Source of the DNA: Streptosporangium sp. NBC_01755
Lineage (GTDB): Bacteria > Actinomycetota > Actinomycetes > Streptosporangiales > Streptosporangiaceae
Reading direction: 5' to 3'
Assembly: GCF_035917995.1 (NCBI RefSeq)
Contig: NZ_CP109131.1
Coordinates: 558,001 to 622,000, forward strand
Length of the DNA stretch: 64,000 bases
Made by a program: the position numbers and the translations under genes. Under the pieces are notes generated by a model. It saw nothing but the letters and a program-made list of their open reading frames with translations. It ran no database searches and was not told the DNA's origin. This document shows, piece by piece, positions 1 to 8,200 of the stretch; the first letter of the stretch is position 1; every line of letters starts with the position of its first letter.

Positions 1-285
1 AAACAGTTGATCCGTGAGGTGATCGAGGAGAAGGAGGCGTGGCCGGTGGAGCTCGACGTCATGCCCGACCACGTTCACCTGCTGGTCGAGGTGGACCCCC
101 AGTTCGGGATCCACAAGCTGGTCAAGGCCGTCAAAGGCCGTACTTCTCGCCTGCTTCGCGAGGAATTCCCGGCGCTGAGGTCGAAGCTGCCGACCTTGTG
201 GACGAACTCCTACTTCGTGGCGACCGTGGGCGGTGCGCCCCCGGACGTGGTCAAGCGCTACGTCGAGAACCAGAAGAACCGGTGA
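1..285 (+). CDS. tnpA: IS200/IS605 family transposase TnpA, 5' end outside window
   Basis: TnpA is the single-strand transposase (HUH/Y1 type) that cuts and joins the ends of the element. The frame is open to the window edge, so the N-terminus is missing; the first visible start-like codon is at 7. The visible 92+ residues contain the HUH motif in MPDHVHLLV (two His separated by one hydrophobic residue) and the helix carrying the nucleophilic Tyr in VKRYVENQ near the C-terminus. The full family length is about 130-150 residues, so perhaps a third is missing. No frameshift is visible in this part. TnpB follows 6 bp downstream. Confidence 0.85.
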   Translation, partial: KQLIREVIEEKEAWPVELDVMPDHVHLLVEVDPQFGIHKLVKAVKGRTSRLLREEFPALRSKLPTLWTNSYFVATVGGAPPDVVKRYVENQKNR

Positions 286-291
286 TCGCCG

Positions 292-1580
292 ATGCTCACC
301 GGACGCAGGTACCGCCTGGACCTCACCCCCGAACAGGGGGAGTTCGCCGAACGCATCGGCGGGACGTGCCGGTCGGTGTGGAACACCGCGCTGGAACAGC
401 GCCGGATCCACCGTCGGCGCGGTGGGTGGATCGGCTACCACGACCAGGCCGCCAGGTGGCTGAGGCGAAAGATGACTTCCCCTGGCTGGCCGAGGTACCC
501 GGTCACTGTCCCCAGCAGGCGTTGATCGACCTGGATCAGGCGTGTGCCAAGCACGGCACGTGGAAAGTCCGCTGGAAGTCGAAGGCCGCCAATCCGCCGA
601 GCTTCCGGTTCCCCGAGGGCGGGAAAATCACGGTCGAGCGGCTCAACCGGCGCTGGGCGCGGGTGAGGCTGCCGAAACTCGGCTGGGTCCGCTTCCGGAT
701 CACCCGCCCGCTCGGCGGGAAGGTCAAGAACGCTACCGTCAGCCGGGACGGCGAGCACTGGTACATCGGCTTTCTCGTCGAGGACGGGGTCACCCCGCCT
801 GAGCGGCACGCCGGCCCCGGCAGCGCCGTGGGGATCGATCGGGGCGTGGTCAAGGTCGTGACCCGCTCGGACGGCCGCTTCCACCACCGGGTGTTCGCCC
901 GTGATCGGGAGGTCGAGCATGTCAAGAAGCTTCAGCGGGACTTCGCCCGGACCACGAAGGGGTCGGTTCGGCGCAAGAAAGCCGCCGCGCGGGTCGCCGA
1001 CATGGTGCGGACGGTCCGCGGACGCCGGGAGGACTTCGCCGCCAAGACCGCCCATACCCTGGCCACGGGTTTTGAGATGGTCATGTTCGAGGCGCTCAAG
1101 ACCAAGAACATGACCGCCGGCGTCGAACCCAGGCCAGACCCTGAGCAGCCGGGCGCGTTCTTGCCGAACGGGGCCGCCGCCAAGGCCGGACTGAACCGGT
1201 CCATCTTGGACAAGGGCTGGTACCGGATCGAGGTGGCCACCCGTGGTAGGGCCCGGTATACGGGCACCCACGTGATCACTGTCAACCCGGCGTACACGAG
1301 TCAGACGTGCAACGTGTGCAAGGTGGTGGATCGGAGGTCCCGCGAGAGCCAAGCGGTCTTTCGGTGCACCTCTTGCAAACACACCGAACACGCCGACGTG
1401 AACGCCGCCAAGAACGTACTCACCGCCGGGAGGGCGGAGTTCGCACAGCCCAGGCCGGGTGTGCGAGCTGGGGCGCGCAGACCACGCAACCGCGTGGGCC
1501 GGAAGGCCAGCCGCCAAGCAACAGCAGCGCAGACCACCGCAACAGCGGCGTCCGGGCCGGCTGGAATCCCCCGGCTTTAG
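292..1580 (+). pseudogene. tnpB: TnpB RNA-guided nuclease, frameshifted
   Basis: TnpB is the OmegaRNA-guided nuclease of IS200/IS605 elements and the ancestor of Cas12. The N-terminal part is read from ATG 292 in one frame. From about 460 the homologous sequence (AEAKDDFPWLAEVP onward) continues in the -1 frame to the TAG at 1578-1580. The RuvC core looks intact downstream of the break: Asp in GIDRGVVKVV, Glu in VMFEALKTKN, Asp in HADVNAAKN, with a four-Cys zinc ribbon (CNVC and CTSC) between the last two. The break sits at GCTG 459-462; the simplest reading is that one copy of a tandem GCTG was lost. Unless recoded, no full-length product is made. Confidence 0.85.
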
Positions 1581-1597
1581 CCGTGGGGAGCGCTTCA
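1440..1597 (+). ncRNA. Probable OmegaRNA / right-end region of the IS element
   Basis: In this family the guide RNA is transcribed across the 3' end of tnpB and the right end of the element. Here the terminal hairpin is visible: CCCC CGGC, loop TTTA, GCCG T GGGG at 1568-1588, which contains the tnpB stop codon. The guide would be the first bases after the element, i.e. the caspase-remnant DNA from about 1598. The 5' boundary is a guess. Confidence 0.45.
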
Positions 1598-1598
1598 A

Positions 1599-1797
1599 CC
1601 AGCGGATCCGCAACACTTCGCGAGCCTTCTTGACGACGCGGCCCGGCAGGCGACCGAGGTGCTCGTCCTCTACTACGTGGGACACGGTCTGGTCGGTCAG
1701 GCCAACGAGCTCCACCTGGCGACCCAGGCGACGACGGACCTGACAACCGGAACCCCTCCCGAATACCAGGCCCTGCCCTACTCCACGGTCCAGAGGC
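1599..1797 (+). pseudogene. Caspase-like (peptidase C14) protein fragment
   Basis: An open frame beginning right at the inferred IS right end reads ...DDAARQATEVLVLYYVGHG..., then ...NELHLATQATTDLT... and ...YQALPYSTV.... This is the p20 segment around the catalytic His (GHG) that opens many actinobacterial caspase/metacaspase-type effector proteins. Similarity stops at about 1797, next to the end of the antisense gene at 1837; no Cys-containing segment follows. About 66 residues remain. The N-terminal part is missing at the IS junction, consistent with the IS having landed in or next to this gene. The family assignment rests on motif recall only. Confidence 0.6.
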
Positions 1798-1836
1798 CAC
1801 TGCTGCGCAGCAGTGACAGCGGCAATCTCGGCGGCG

Positions 1837-2241
1837 TCAGATCGGGGCGACGGCGGCGTGGTGTTCCAGCAGGACGTCGGTCAGCAGGTAGCCGCCGCAG
1901 ATCAGGTGGGTCAGCGGATGGGCCCGTATCTCCCGGTAGTGGGCGGCGATCCGGAACGCGGCCGCGACCGGGGTGGCGGCGCTCGTCCACAGCGGTCTGT
2001 GCCGGCCGGTAGAGGCCGGGACGACCCACCAGAAACGGCAGGCGTCGTCGAGGCGGGCGACCAGCCCGTAGTAGACGGAGACGACTACCTTGCCGGACGG
2101 CAGGCGGTGGACGTCAGCCGGGATGTTGTGGGCTCGGGCCAGCAGGGCCGCCAGTTCACGGGCCCGGAGTTCGGCTGGGTGAGGCGCGAGATCTTCGGGG
2201 GATGTGTGATCAACGGTCACACTCGCGAGATTAGAGATCAT
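1837..2241 (-). CDS. Hypothetical protein, partner of the XRE regulator upstream
   Basis: This 134-residue protein has no family I recognise. It has no signal peptide, membrane segment or Cys cluster; the middle contains VVSVYYGLVARL and a Trp pair (FWWVV). It lies 39 bp downstream of the XRE-DUF5753 gene on the same strand, the position usually taken by a DUF397 gene, so it is probably part of the same regulatory module. The ATG at 2241 lacks a good Shine-Dalgarno sequence; a start a few codons downstream is possible. Two TTGCG direct repeats lie 22-37 bp upstream. Its stop faces the caspase remnant. Confidence 0.6.
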   Translation of the reverse strand: MISNLASVTVDHTSPEDLAPHPAELRARELAALLARAHNIPADVHRLPSGKVVVSVYYGLVARLDDACRFWWVVPASTGRHRPLWTSAATPVAAAFRIAAHYREIRAHPLTHLICGGYLLTDVLLEHHAAVAPI

Positions 2242-2262
2242 GAGATGGCCGCCTCAACCATG

Positions 2263-2278
2263 TTGCGCGATGTTGCGA
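2263..2278 (-). promoter_or_regulatory. TTGCG direct-repeat pair, putative operator
   Basis: TTGCGC at 2263-2268 and TTGCGA at 2273-2278 are exactly 10 bp apart, each preceded by ATG (ATGTTGCG twice). The pair fills the short gap between the XRE gene and the 134-residue gene. The same core at 10-bp spacing recurs in the XRE/SMC divergent promoter at 3207-3222, so it may be the binding site of the XRE protein. This is an inference. Confidence 0.45.
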
Positions 2279-2280
2279 GT

Positions 2281-3135
2281 TCATATCTCGCGGAACGCGG
2301 CGGCCGCGGAACGCAGCAGGACGCGGGCCTCCTGCCCGTAGGCCGCGGCACCGCTCAGTGCCCGGAACGCCTTCTCGTACACGACCACGTCGCTCGGGGC
2401 CTTGTGCTGGATCTGGCCCGGCACGGTGTCGACGCGGACCCGGTTGGCGTCGTATATCCAGAAGTTCTCCGGCGGCATGAGCGGCGGCCTGATCGTCGCG
2501 GGAACGATGCCGAAGGACACGTTCGCGACACCCGAGGTCAGCTCCGCCAGCCGGTCGAGCTGGGCGGCCATCTCCGCCGGGCCGACCAGCGGCGTGCGGA
2601 GTGCCTGCTCACCGACGATGAACGCGAACCGCTTGCTCCCGTTGCGCAGGATCTCCTGCTGTTTCATCCTCGCCGCGACCGCGGCGTCGATGTCGTCGGG
2701 GATGCCACGGAAGTCGATGACGGCACGCAGGTGACCCCGGGCGTAGTCGCCGGTCTGGAGCAGGCCGGGGACGGCCGAGTGCTGCCAGACGCGGAACTGG
2801 TGGGTCCTGTCGTACAGCGGCTGGAAGGAGCGCTGCACGTGGCCGAGACCGCTCTCCTCAAGGCGGCGCCAGTCGGTGTACATCGCGTCGATGTTCTGGG
2901 CGGCCGCGATCAGGTCGACCACCTGCTCGTCCGCGTCGCAGGCCTCGCACCACGTCCGGATGTCGGCCTGGTTGGGCATCTGGACCGCGTTCTCGATCTT
3001 GGAGATCTTGGTGTGGTCCAGGCCGGTCTTGGCCGCCAGCGCTCGCCCGGTCAGCCCGGCGTCGGCGCGGAGCGCTCTGAGCCGGGCGGCGAGGATGCCT
3101 TTGGCCTCGTCGATGCGTGCTGTGGAGGTCGCCAT
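2281..3135 (-). CDS. XRE-family helix-turn-helix regulator with DUF5753 domain
   Basis: This 284-residue DNA-binding protein has an N-terminal XRE helix-turn-helix at about residues 13-70 (LRALRADAGLTGRALAAKTG, then HTKISKIE) and a C-terminal DUF5753 region (QFRVWQHSAVPGLLQTGDYA is its hallmark). ATG 3135 is preceded by GAGGTGACGGAG; the open frame runs on upstream to 3324 but lacks coding character. It is divergent from the SMC cassette starting at 3342 and followed by the 134-residue gene. The TTGCG repeats in both flanking promoters suggest autoregulation and possibly control of the SMC cassette. DUF5753 proteins generally sit in developmental or stress regulation; the actual ligand is unknown. 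Confidence 0.85.
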   Translation of the reverse strand: MATSTARIDEAKGILAARLRALRADAGLTGRALAAKTGLDHTKISKIENAVQMPNQADIRTWCEACDADEQVVDLIAAAQNIDAMYTDWRRLEESGLGHVQRSFQPLYDRTHQFRVWQHSAVPGLLQTGDYARGHLRAVIDFRGIPDDIDAAVAARMKQQEILRNGSKRFAFIVGEQALRTPLVGPAEMAAQLDRLAELTSGVANVSFGIVPATIRPPLMPPENFWIYDANRVRVDTVPGQIQHKAPSDVVVYEKAFRALSGAAAYGQEARVLLRSAAAAFREI

Positions 3136-3187
3136 CTCCGTCACCTCGTCACCGCGGGGGGTTGATCCTCCGACCGTACGTCGGATG

Positions 3188-3222
3188 TTGCGATCTGTCC
3201 TGAAAGTTGCGAATAGTTGCGA
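3188..3222. promoter_or_regulatory. Three TTGCGA repeats in the XRE / SMC-cassette divergent promoter
   Basis: TTGCGA occurs at 3188, 3207 and 3217 (spacings 19 and 10 bp) in the 206-bp gap between the XRE start (3135, minus) and the kleisin-like start (3342, plus). The closely spaced pair matches the pair at 2263-2278. Three copies on one strand in 35 bp of high-GC DNA is unlikely by chance. It is probably an operator or a control region shared by both genes. Confidence 0.5.
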
Positions 3223-3341
3223 AAACGATGGTGAGCACGCTCCCACTCCGTTCCGCGAGAGGCATCCGACGGACCCGCCCCATCTGCGCTTCTGGCTCGT
3301 GCGGGTCAGGGATGTCGGGCACAAGCCTTACGGTAGGGCGC

Positions 3342-4559
3342 GTGCCAGAGACGAACCACGAGCTCACGCTCGACTCGGCCCTCACCGAGGAGGCCGTGCT
3401 CTCGACCTACCGCCGCATGTTCGCGGCGCTCGCCCGCGACAGCGGCGCGGTGGTGGACGACCCCGCGCTGGTCGACATCGCCGAGACCCTGTTCGCGGCG
3501 TTCGCCGAGGCCGGCGAGGAATGGCTGACCCACGAGCAGATGCGTCACGTCTGCCGCGCCTATCCGCTCGACCGGTTCGAGAACCGGCTCCGGGTCCTGC
3601 GGGGCCTCGGCGCGATCCGCGAGGTGTTCCCCAAACCCAACCAGCTCCGCTACCGCGCGTCGTTCACCAGCGTGGTGGGGCTGATGTTCATCCGCCGGAT
3701 GATGGACGACGGCGGCCAGTCGGAGATGCACCGGCTGCTCGCGCTCGAAGACCTCAACGTGGCCGACCCCCGCACGACGATGGAGGAGGCCCGTACCAGC
3801 GCGCAGAACCTCTCGCGTGCCTTCCGGCTCTGGGCCCTGGAGCTGATCACGCTGACCGGCGGCACCATCGAGGAACTGCGCGAGCAGGCGCCCAAGCTGT
3901 GGGGCACCGAGGAGATCGCCCGGCGGGCGCAGAACCTGCACGGCACCATCCTCACCCGCTGGCCCGACCTTGACCGCGTCTGCACCGAGCTGCGCGCCGC
4001 GATCTACTCCTACAGCGACGCCTCGCGCCGCGCCGCCGGACGCCTGGCCGACTCCGCGGGTACGACGAGGAACCTGACGCTGCTCCCTGCGGAGCTCTGG
4101 CGCACCTTCGCCCAGACCGCGAGCAAGGAGCGGCTGGCCTCGGTGCTCGACGGCTTCGTCTTCGACGCCCCCGCCCCCTGGCACGACCCGGCGGCGATCG
4201 TCAGGGCCGTGGACGAGAGCCCCCGCCCGGCGCCCGCCCAGCCCACTCCCCCGCGCTCGGCTCTGCCCGACACCGGCCCCGCCGACACCTACGACCCCGC
4301 CACCGACGGCCTCGACCACCTGACCGCCGTGGCCGAGGCCGCCCTCGCCGGGCGCTCCACCGCACGGCTGGAGGAGCTGCTCACCGCCGACGGCGAGTGG
4401 GTCTCGGCCCGCCGCCTGCTGGCCGACCTCGTCTCGGCCGACCTGCGCCCCGACTCCCCTTATCGCCTGCGCTGGTCCGACGGTCTCACCGCCATCCCCG
4501 GCGCCGAGCCCGCCTGGCTCTCCCACGGCCATCTGGAAAGGACCGGCGGTGTCGGCTGA
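3342..4559 (+). CDS. Kleisin-like subunit of a MukF/MksF/JetA-type SMC complex
   Basis: This 405-residue protein is the first gene of a three-gene cassette. GTG 3342 is chosen because coding character begins there and it leaves room for the divergent promoter. Residues about 60-125 look like a winged helix (HEQMRHVCRAYPLDRFENRL, then VLRGLGAIREV). A long all-helical middle (about 130-270) follows, then a Pro-rich linker (about 288-315) and a second winged-helix-like C-terminus (about 325-405, GEWVSARRLLADLV). That layout is expected of MukF-type kleisins (JetA/MksF), which bridge the SMC heads. The next gene overlaps by 11 nt and is probably translationally coupled. Residue-level similarity to DUF3375 or TIGR02677-type JetA is not obvious by eye, so the assignment rests on architecture and context. 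Confidence 0.6.
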   Translation: MPETNHELTLDSALTEEAVLSTYRRMFAALARDSGAVVDDPALVDIAETLFAAFAEAGEEWLTHEQMRHVCRAYPLDRFENRLRVLRGLGAIREVFPKPNQLRYRASFTSVVGLMFIRRMMDDGGQSEMHRLLALEDLNVADPRTTMEEARTSAQNLSRAFRLWALELITLTGGTIEELREQAPKLWGTEEIARRAQNLHGTILTRWPDLDRVCTELRAAIYSYSDASRRAAGRLADSAGTTRNLTLLPAELWRTFAQTASKERLASVLDGFVFDAPAPWHDPAAIVRAVDESPRPAPAQPTPPRSALPDTGPADTYDPATDGLDHLTAVAEAALAGRSTARLEELLTADGEWVSARRLLADLVSADLRPDSPYRLRWSDGLTAIPGAEPAWLSHGHLERTGGVG

Positions 4560-5241
4560 TCCGCGAAACGTACCGGCCTCGACGACCGGACCGGCGAGCG
4601 CCGACGCCGAGGCATCCGGGCACACGGTGACGACCGGGGAGGCCGGCTCCGAGACGTACGCGCGGGTCCAGGGAGTCGCACCTGAACCGTCCGTGACAGC
4701 ACATGTCCGTGCCATCGAGACATACCCGCGGGCCTCGGAGGCCGAGCCGTCCGCGACGGCACATGTCCGTGCCAGGGCGGGCGGGCCTCTCGCGCTCCGT
4801 GCCGGGCAGGCGGCTCCGGTGGGGATGGCGCGACTGGGGCGCGGTGACGGGACGGGCATGGCGCTGCCGGTCTGGCCCGATGGGGCGACCCCGTCGCTTC
4901 TGGAGGAGTACCAGGTCGCGCCGGTCACGGTGGAACGATCCGGCGAGACCCGGCGGGTGCTGGCCGCGGCGCTGCGGTGCTGCTGGAGCGACCTGACCAC
5001 CGACCCGTGGCCGGGCACTCCGGCCACGGTGGACGACGTGCTGTCCGCGTACCGGGCACTGATCGGGCGCGGCGACGACCTGATGCGCAACTGGGCGATC
5101 GGCGCGCTGCGCCGCCTGCACGACTCGGCCTGGCTGGAGGTCGCGGACGGCTTCGTACGGCTCGGCCCCCGGTGCGCTTCCTGGCCCCCCGCGTCCCACG
5201 CCCAACTGCGGGAGCTGATGCGCGCCTGCAGGAGGAACTGA
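4549..5241 (+). CDS. MksE/JetB-like winged-helix subunit, probable frameshift near the 3' end
   Basis: Starts at GTG 4549 behind GGAAAGGA, overlapping the kleisin-like gene. Residues 1-100 are disordered and repetitive: a 30-bp direct repeat at about 4684 and 4744 encodes the repeated S-x-TAHVRA segments. Residues about 115-225 form a winged-helix region (VDDVLSAYRALIGRGDDLM, then AIGALRRLHDSAWLEV and GFVRLGPRCASW), as in MksE/MukE-type KITE subunits. The frame stops at 5241 after HAQLRELMRACRRN. Backing up one base at about 5224 instead gives ARLQEELILAAG and then PLAAAVRANRR, ending with TGA 5298-5300, which overlaps the SMC GTG. That end fits operon logic better, so I suspect a one-base deletion, real or a sequencing error. 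Confidence 0.6.
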   Translation: MSADPRNVPASTTGPASADAEASGHTVTTGEAGSETYARVQGVAPEPSVTAHVRAIETYPRASEAEPSATAHVRARAGGPLALRAGQAAPVGMARLGRGDGTGMALPVWPDGATPSLLEEYQVAPVTVERSGETRRVLAAALRCCWSDLTTDPWPGTPATVDDVLSAYRALIGRGDDLMRNWAIGALRRLHDSAWLEVADGFVRLGPRCASWPPASHAQLRELMRACRRN

Positions 5242-5296
5242 TCCTCGCGGCGGGGCCGCACACCCCGCTGGCGGCGGCCGTACGGGCCAACCGGCG

Positions 5297-8200
5297 GTGA
5301 GCGGGAGTGCAGCGACCACACCGCGCGATGAGTCGACCCCGGTGGGAGGTGCCGAGGACCCGGCGCTCCCGGCACCGGGAACAGGATGGAAGAAAGGAAC
5401 GACGGGGTTGACCGACCAGCGGAACCAGGCCGCGAAGAGTTCACGCGGGAGCCGCGCGGAGGCCGACGGCACGGGCACCGGCACGGACACGGGCATGGGC
5501 ACGGACACGGACACGGACACCGGCACCGACACCGACACCGACACGGTCGAAGCCGTCCAGACCGGAACCTCCCGAGCCACCCGAGCCACCCGAGCCGCCG
5601 GAGCCACCCGAGCCGCCGGAGCCGGAAACGCCCGCACCGGGAACACATCGGCCAAGGGCCGCCGAGGTGCGAGCACTCGGACCGTGGACGTTCCGGCCGA
5701 GGGCAGTCGGGCCGTAACCGCTCCGACCGAGGATGTTCCGGCCAAAAGGGGTCGAGCCACGAGTACCGAGACCTCCGTGGCCTCGGCCGGGACGCAGGCG
5801 AGTCTGGTCCCCGTGGAGATCCGCGCCACCGCTCCGACCGAGAACGTGGTGGGTGACCGGGTGCTGATCGCCGTGCAGCCGGTCAACATCTCCCGGCTCT
5901 CGACCCACCCGGTGCCGACCGTGCCGGGCACGCTGATCGTGGTCGCGGGCGCCGGTCCCAAGGACTCCAACGGTGCCGGCAAGTCGTCGTTCATCGCGAT
6001 GATCACCGCGCTGCTCGGAGACGAGCAGTGGCGTTTCGCCTCGGGTGCCAAGTCGGTGTCGGAGCTGCTGTTCAACGCCGAACTCGCCGCGGGCGGGGGC
6101 GGCCGGACCTGGGCCAGCGCCGACCACGGCTACATCGTCGGCGTCTTCGCGCCGGCCGGCTCCGTACACACAAGCCCCGCGGACACCGGTTCCCTGGACG
6201 ACGCGGTGACCGTGTGGTTGCGGGTCAACCAGGAGGCCCCGCACCTGGAGATCAGGTGGACCCGGGGAGTGCACCTGGCGTCGGCGACCTCGGAGGCGGA
6301 GCGGGTGACGCGGGCCGACGCGCTGTGGGCGGCGCTGCCCCGCTCGGCGGGCCGACGCGACGTGGTGGCGCGCGACCTGACCAGATTCCTGTACGGCGAC
6401 CGGGTCAGGTGCGTGTCGTTCCTGTCCACCTCGGTACGGAGCAAGGTCGCCACCAACCTGCTCTCCCAGCCGCTCAACGAGATCTCCCCTGAGCGGGTCT
6501 TCGAGGCGATCGCCGCGCTGACCGGTCTGGACGCCGAGCTCGACCAGGAGCGGGAGGCCCGCCGCGACGAGCACGCCAGGCGGGTGCGCGCGACGCGGGC
6601 CGTGGAGATGCTGCGGGAGTTCGAGGGCGAGTCCCGTACGCTCCTGGAGACCTTCGACCGGCGCGACCGTGCCCGTGTCCGGCTGGCCGAGGCGATGCGC
6701 TGCTGGCGGGGACGGCTGGCGCGCAGGCTCGCCGACGCCGGGCAGCGGGACGAGGCGCTGGCGGTGGAGCTGGAGCGGGCCCGCGCGGCGGGCGAGCGCG
6801 CCACGGAGGCGATCGGCGAGATCAGGGCGGAGATCGCCACCCTCAAGGACGACACCCTGGAGCGCGGCCTGGCCGAGGCCCGAAGGGAGCTGGCCACCCT
6901 GCAGGCACGCGCCGCGAAACTGGACGCCGACCGGGCGGTGGCGGAGAACTCGGTGGACGAGCTGCGCGGCTGGATCCCCGGGCTTGAGGAGCAGCGCCGT
7001 CTGGCCGACGGGCGCGACGTGGCGACGGCGGGCGCGGAGCTGGCCGAGGCCAGGACACGGCTGAACGAGGCGCTGAAAGCACTGGGCGTGGCCGACCGCG
7101 AGGTCGAGGGGGCGAAGGCCGCGCTGGACGACGCCGAGGGCGGCCCCGCGGCGGCACAGCTCAACGCGCTCGCCGGAGCGGGTGTCGGAGCGACGGGCCT
7201 GCTCGACGCGATCGACGTCGCCGAGCAGGCCCGGGACGAGGAGGCTGCTCCTGCGCTCGGGTCGCGCGGGTGGCCGCACGAACACGCGGTGATCGTTGAC
7301 GCGGCCGATCTGGAGGCCGCGGCGCGGGCGCTGGACGCGCTGCCCGGTTCGGTTCTGGTCAGCGCGGCGGGAGTCACCGTCGTGGGGTCGTTCGAGGTGG
7401 CGGTCACCGGCAGGGAGGCCCGGATCAAGGCCGCCGAGCAGCGGCTGCACCGGGCACGCGACACGCAGGAGAGCGCCGCGTCGGCCGTGCGGGCCGCCGA
7501 GGACACCGTGGCCGAGGCCGGCCGGCGGCTTGAGGGGGCCAAGGGGTCGGTGCAGCTGGCCGACATCGAACGGCGGCTGGCCGGGCGGCGGAGCGCGCTC
7601 GCCGAGCTGGCCGGGGCGCTGGCCGAGGTCACGCCGAAGGTGGGCGAGGCCGAGCGCCGGGCGAGCACGCTGGACTTCCGTGCCCGTACGAGGAGCATGG
7701 AGGTCGAGCGCCTGGAGGGCCGCAGGTCCCGGCACGAGTCCGACCGCGACCAGGCCGCTGAGCAGGCGGCGAGAATCGCCGCCGACCGCGAGGCTCTCAG
7801 GCTTGCCGCGCTGGCCGACGACTGGGGCGGAACCGTCGACGGTGCCCGCGAGTGGCTGGGCACCCTGGACGAGCAGGAGCGCCCACTGACGGCCGAGGAG
7901 TGGTGGCGAGCCGCCGAGCGCCGCCTGGACGAGGCGCTGCGCGACACCTTCCCCGGTGAGGACGAGGAGATGCCCGAGGAGCTGCGCTTCCTGGTCAGGG
8001 AGCGGACCGCGCCCGGGGCCGGGCGCACCGCCCGCGAGCAGGCGACGTTCCCCGGTGTGTGCTCGGCGCTCGCGTCCTACCTGCGCGGCCAGGAGGAGTA
8101 CGAGCGGCACCGGCGTCGCCAGATCGAGACGCAGATCACCACCCGGCAGCGCGACCTGACGGCCGCGGCCAGGGGCGCCGAGGAGGCAGCGCAGTCCACC

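Larger units (their letters stand above)
1..1597 (+). mobile_element. IS200/IS605-type insertion sequence, left end outside window
   Basis: The unit consists of a Y1 transposase gene (tnpA), a tnpB gene 6 bp downstream on the same strand, and an imperfect hairpin at 1568-1588 overlapping the tnpB stop codon, as is usual for the right end of this family. The right boundary near 1597 is inferred: coding similarity to a caspase-like protein begins just after it. The tnpB frameshift suggests the copy is decaying. The left end and its flank lie outside the window, so the target motif cannot be read. Confidence 0.8.

Noticed and set aside
39..1580. A 513-codon open frame extending far upstream of the TnpB similarity
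   Set aside because: Upstream of about 460 this frame is a shadow of tnpA and of the true TnpB N-terminus in the other frame. Only its 3' part is TnpB.
5470..5625. Repeat tract considered as a CRISPR or an iteron array
   Set aside because: Units are 6-9 bp, in frame within a gene and without spacers.
3306..5648. 780-codon open frame antisense to the kleisin-like and MksE-like genes
   Set aside because: Low-complexity Arg/Gly/Pro sequence without domains; a typical GC-rich shadow of the plus-strand genes.
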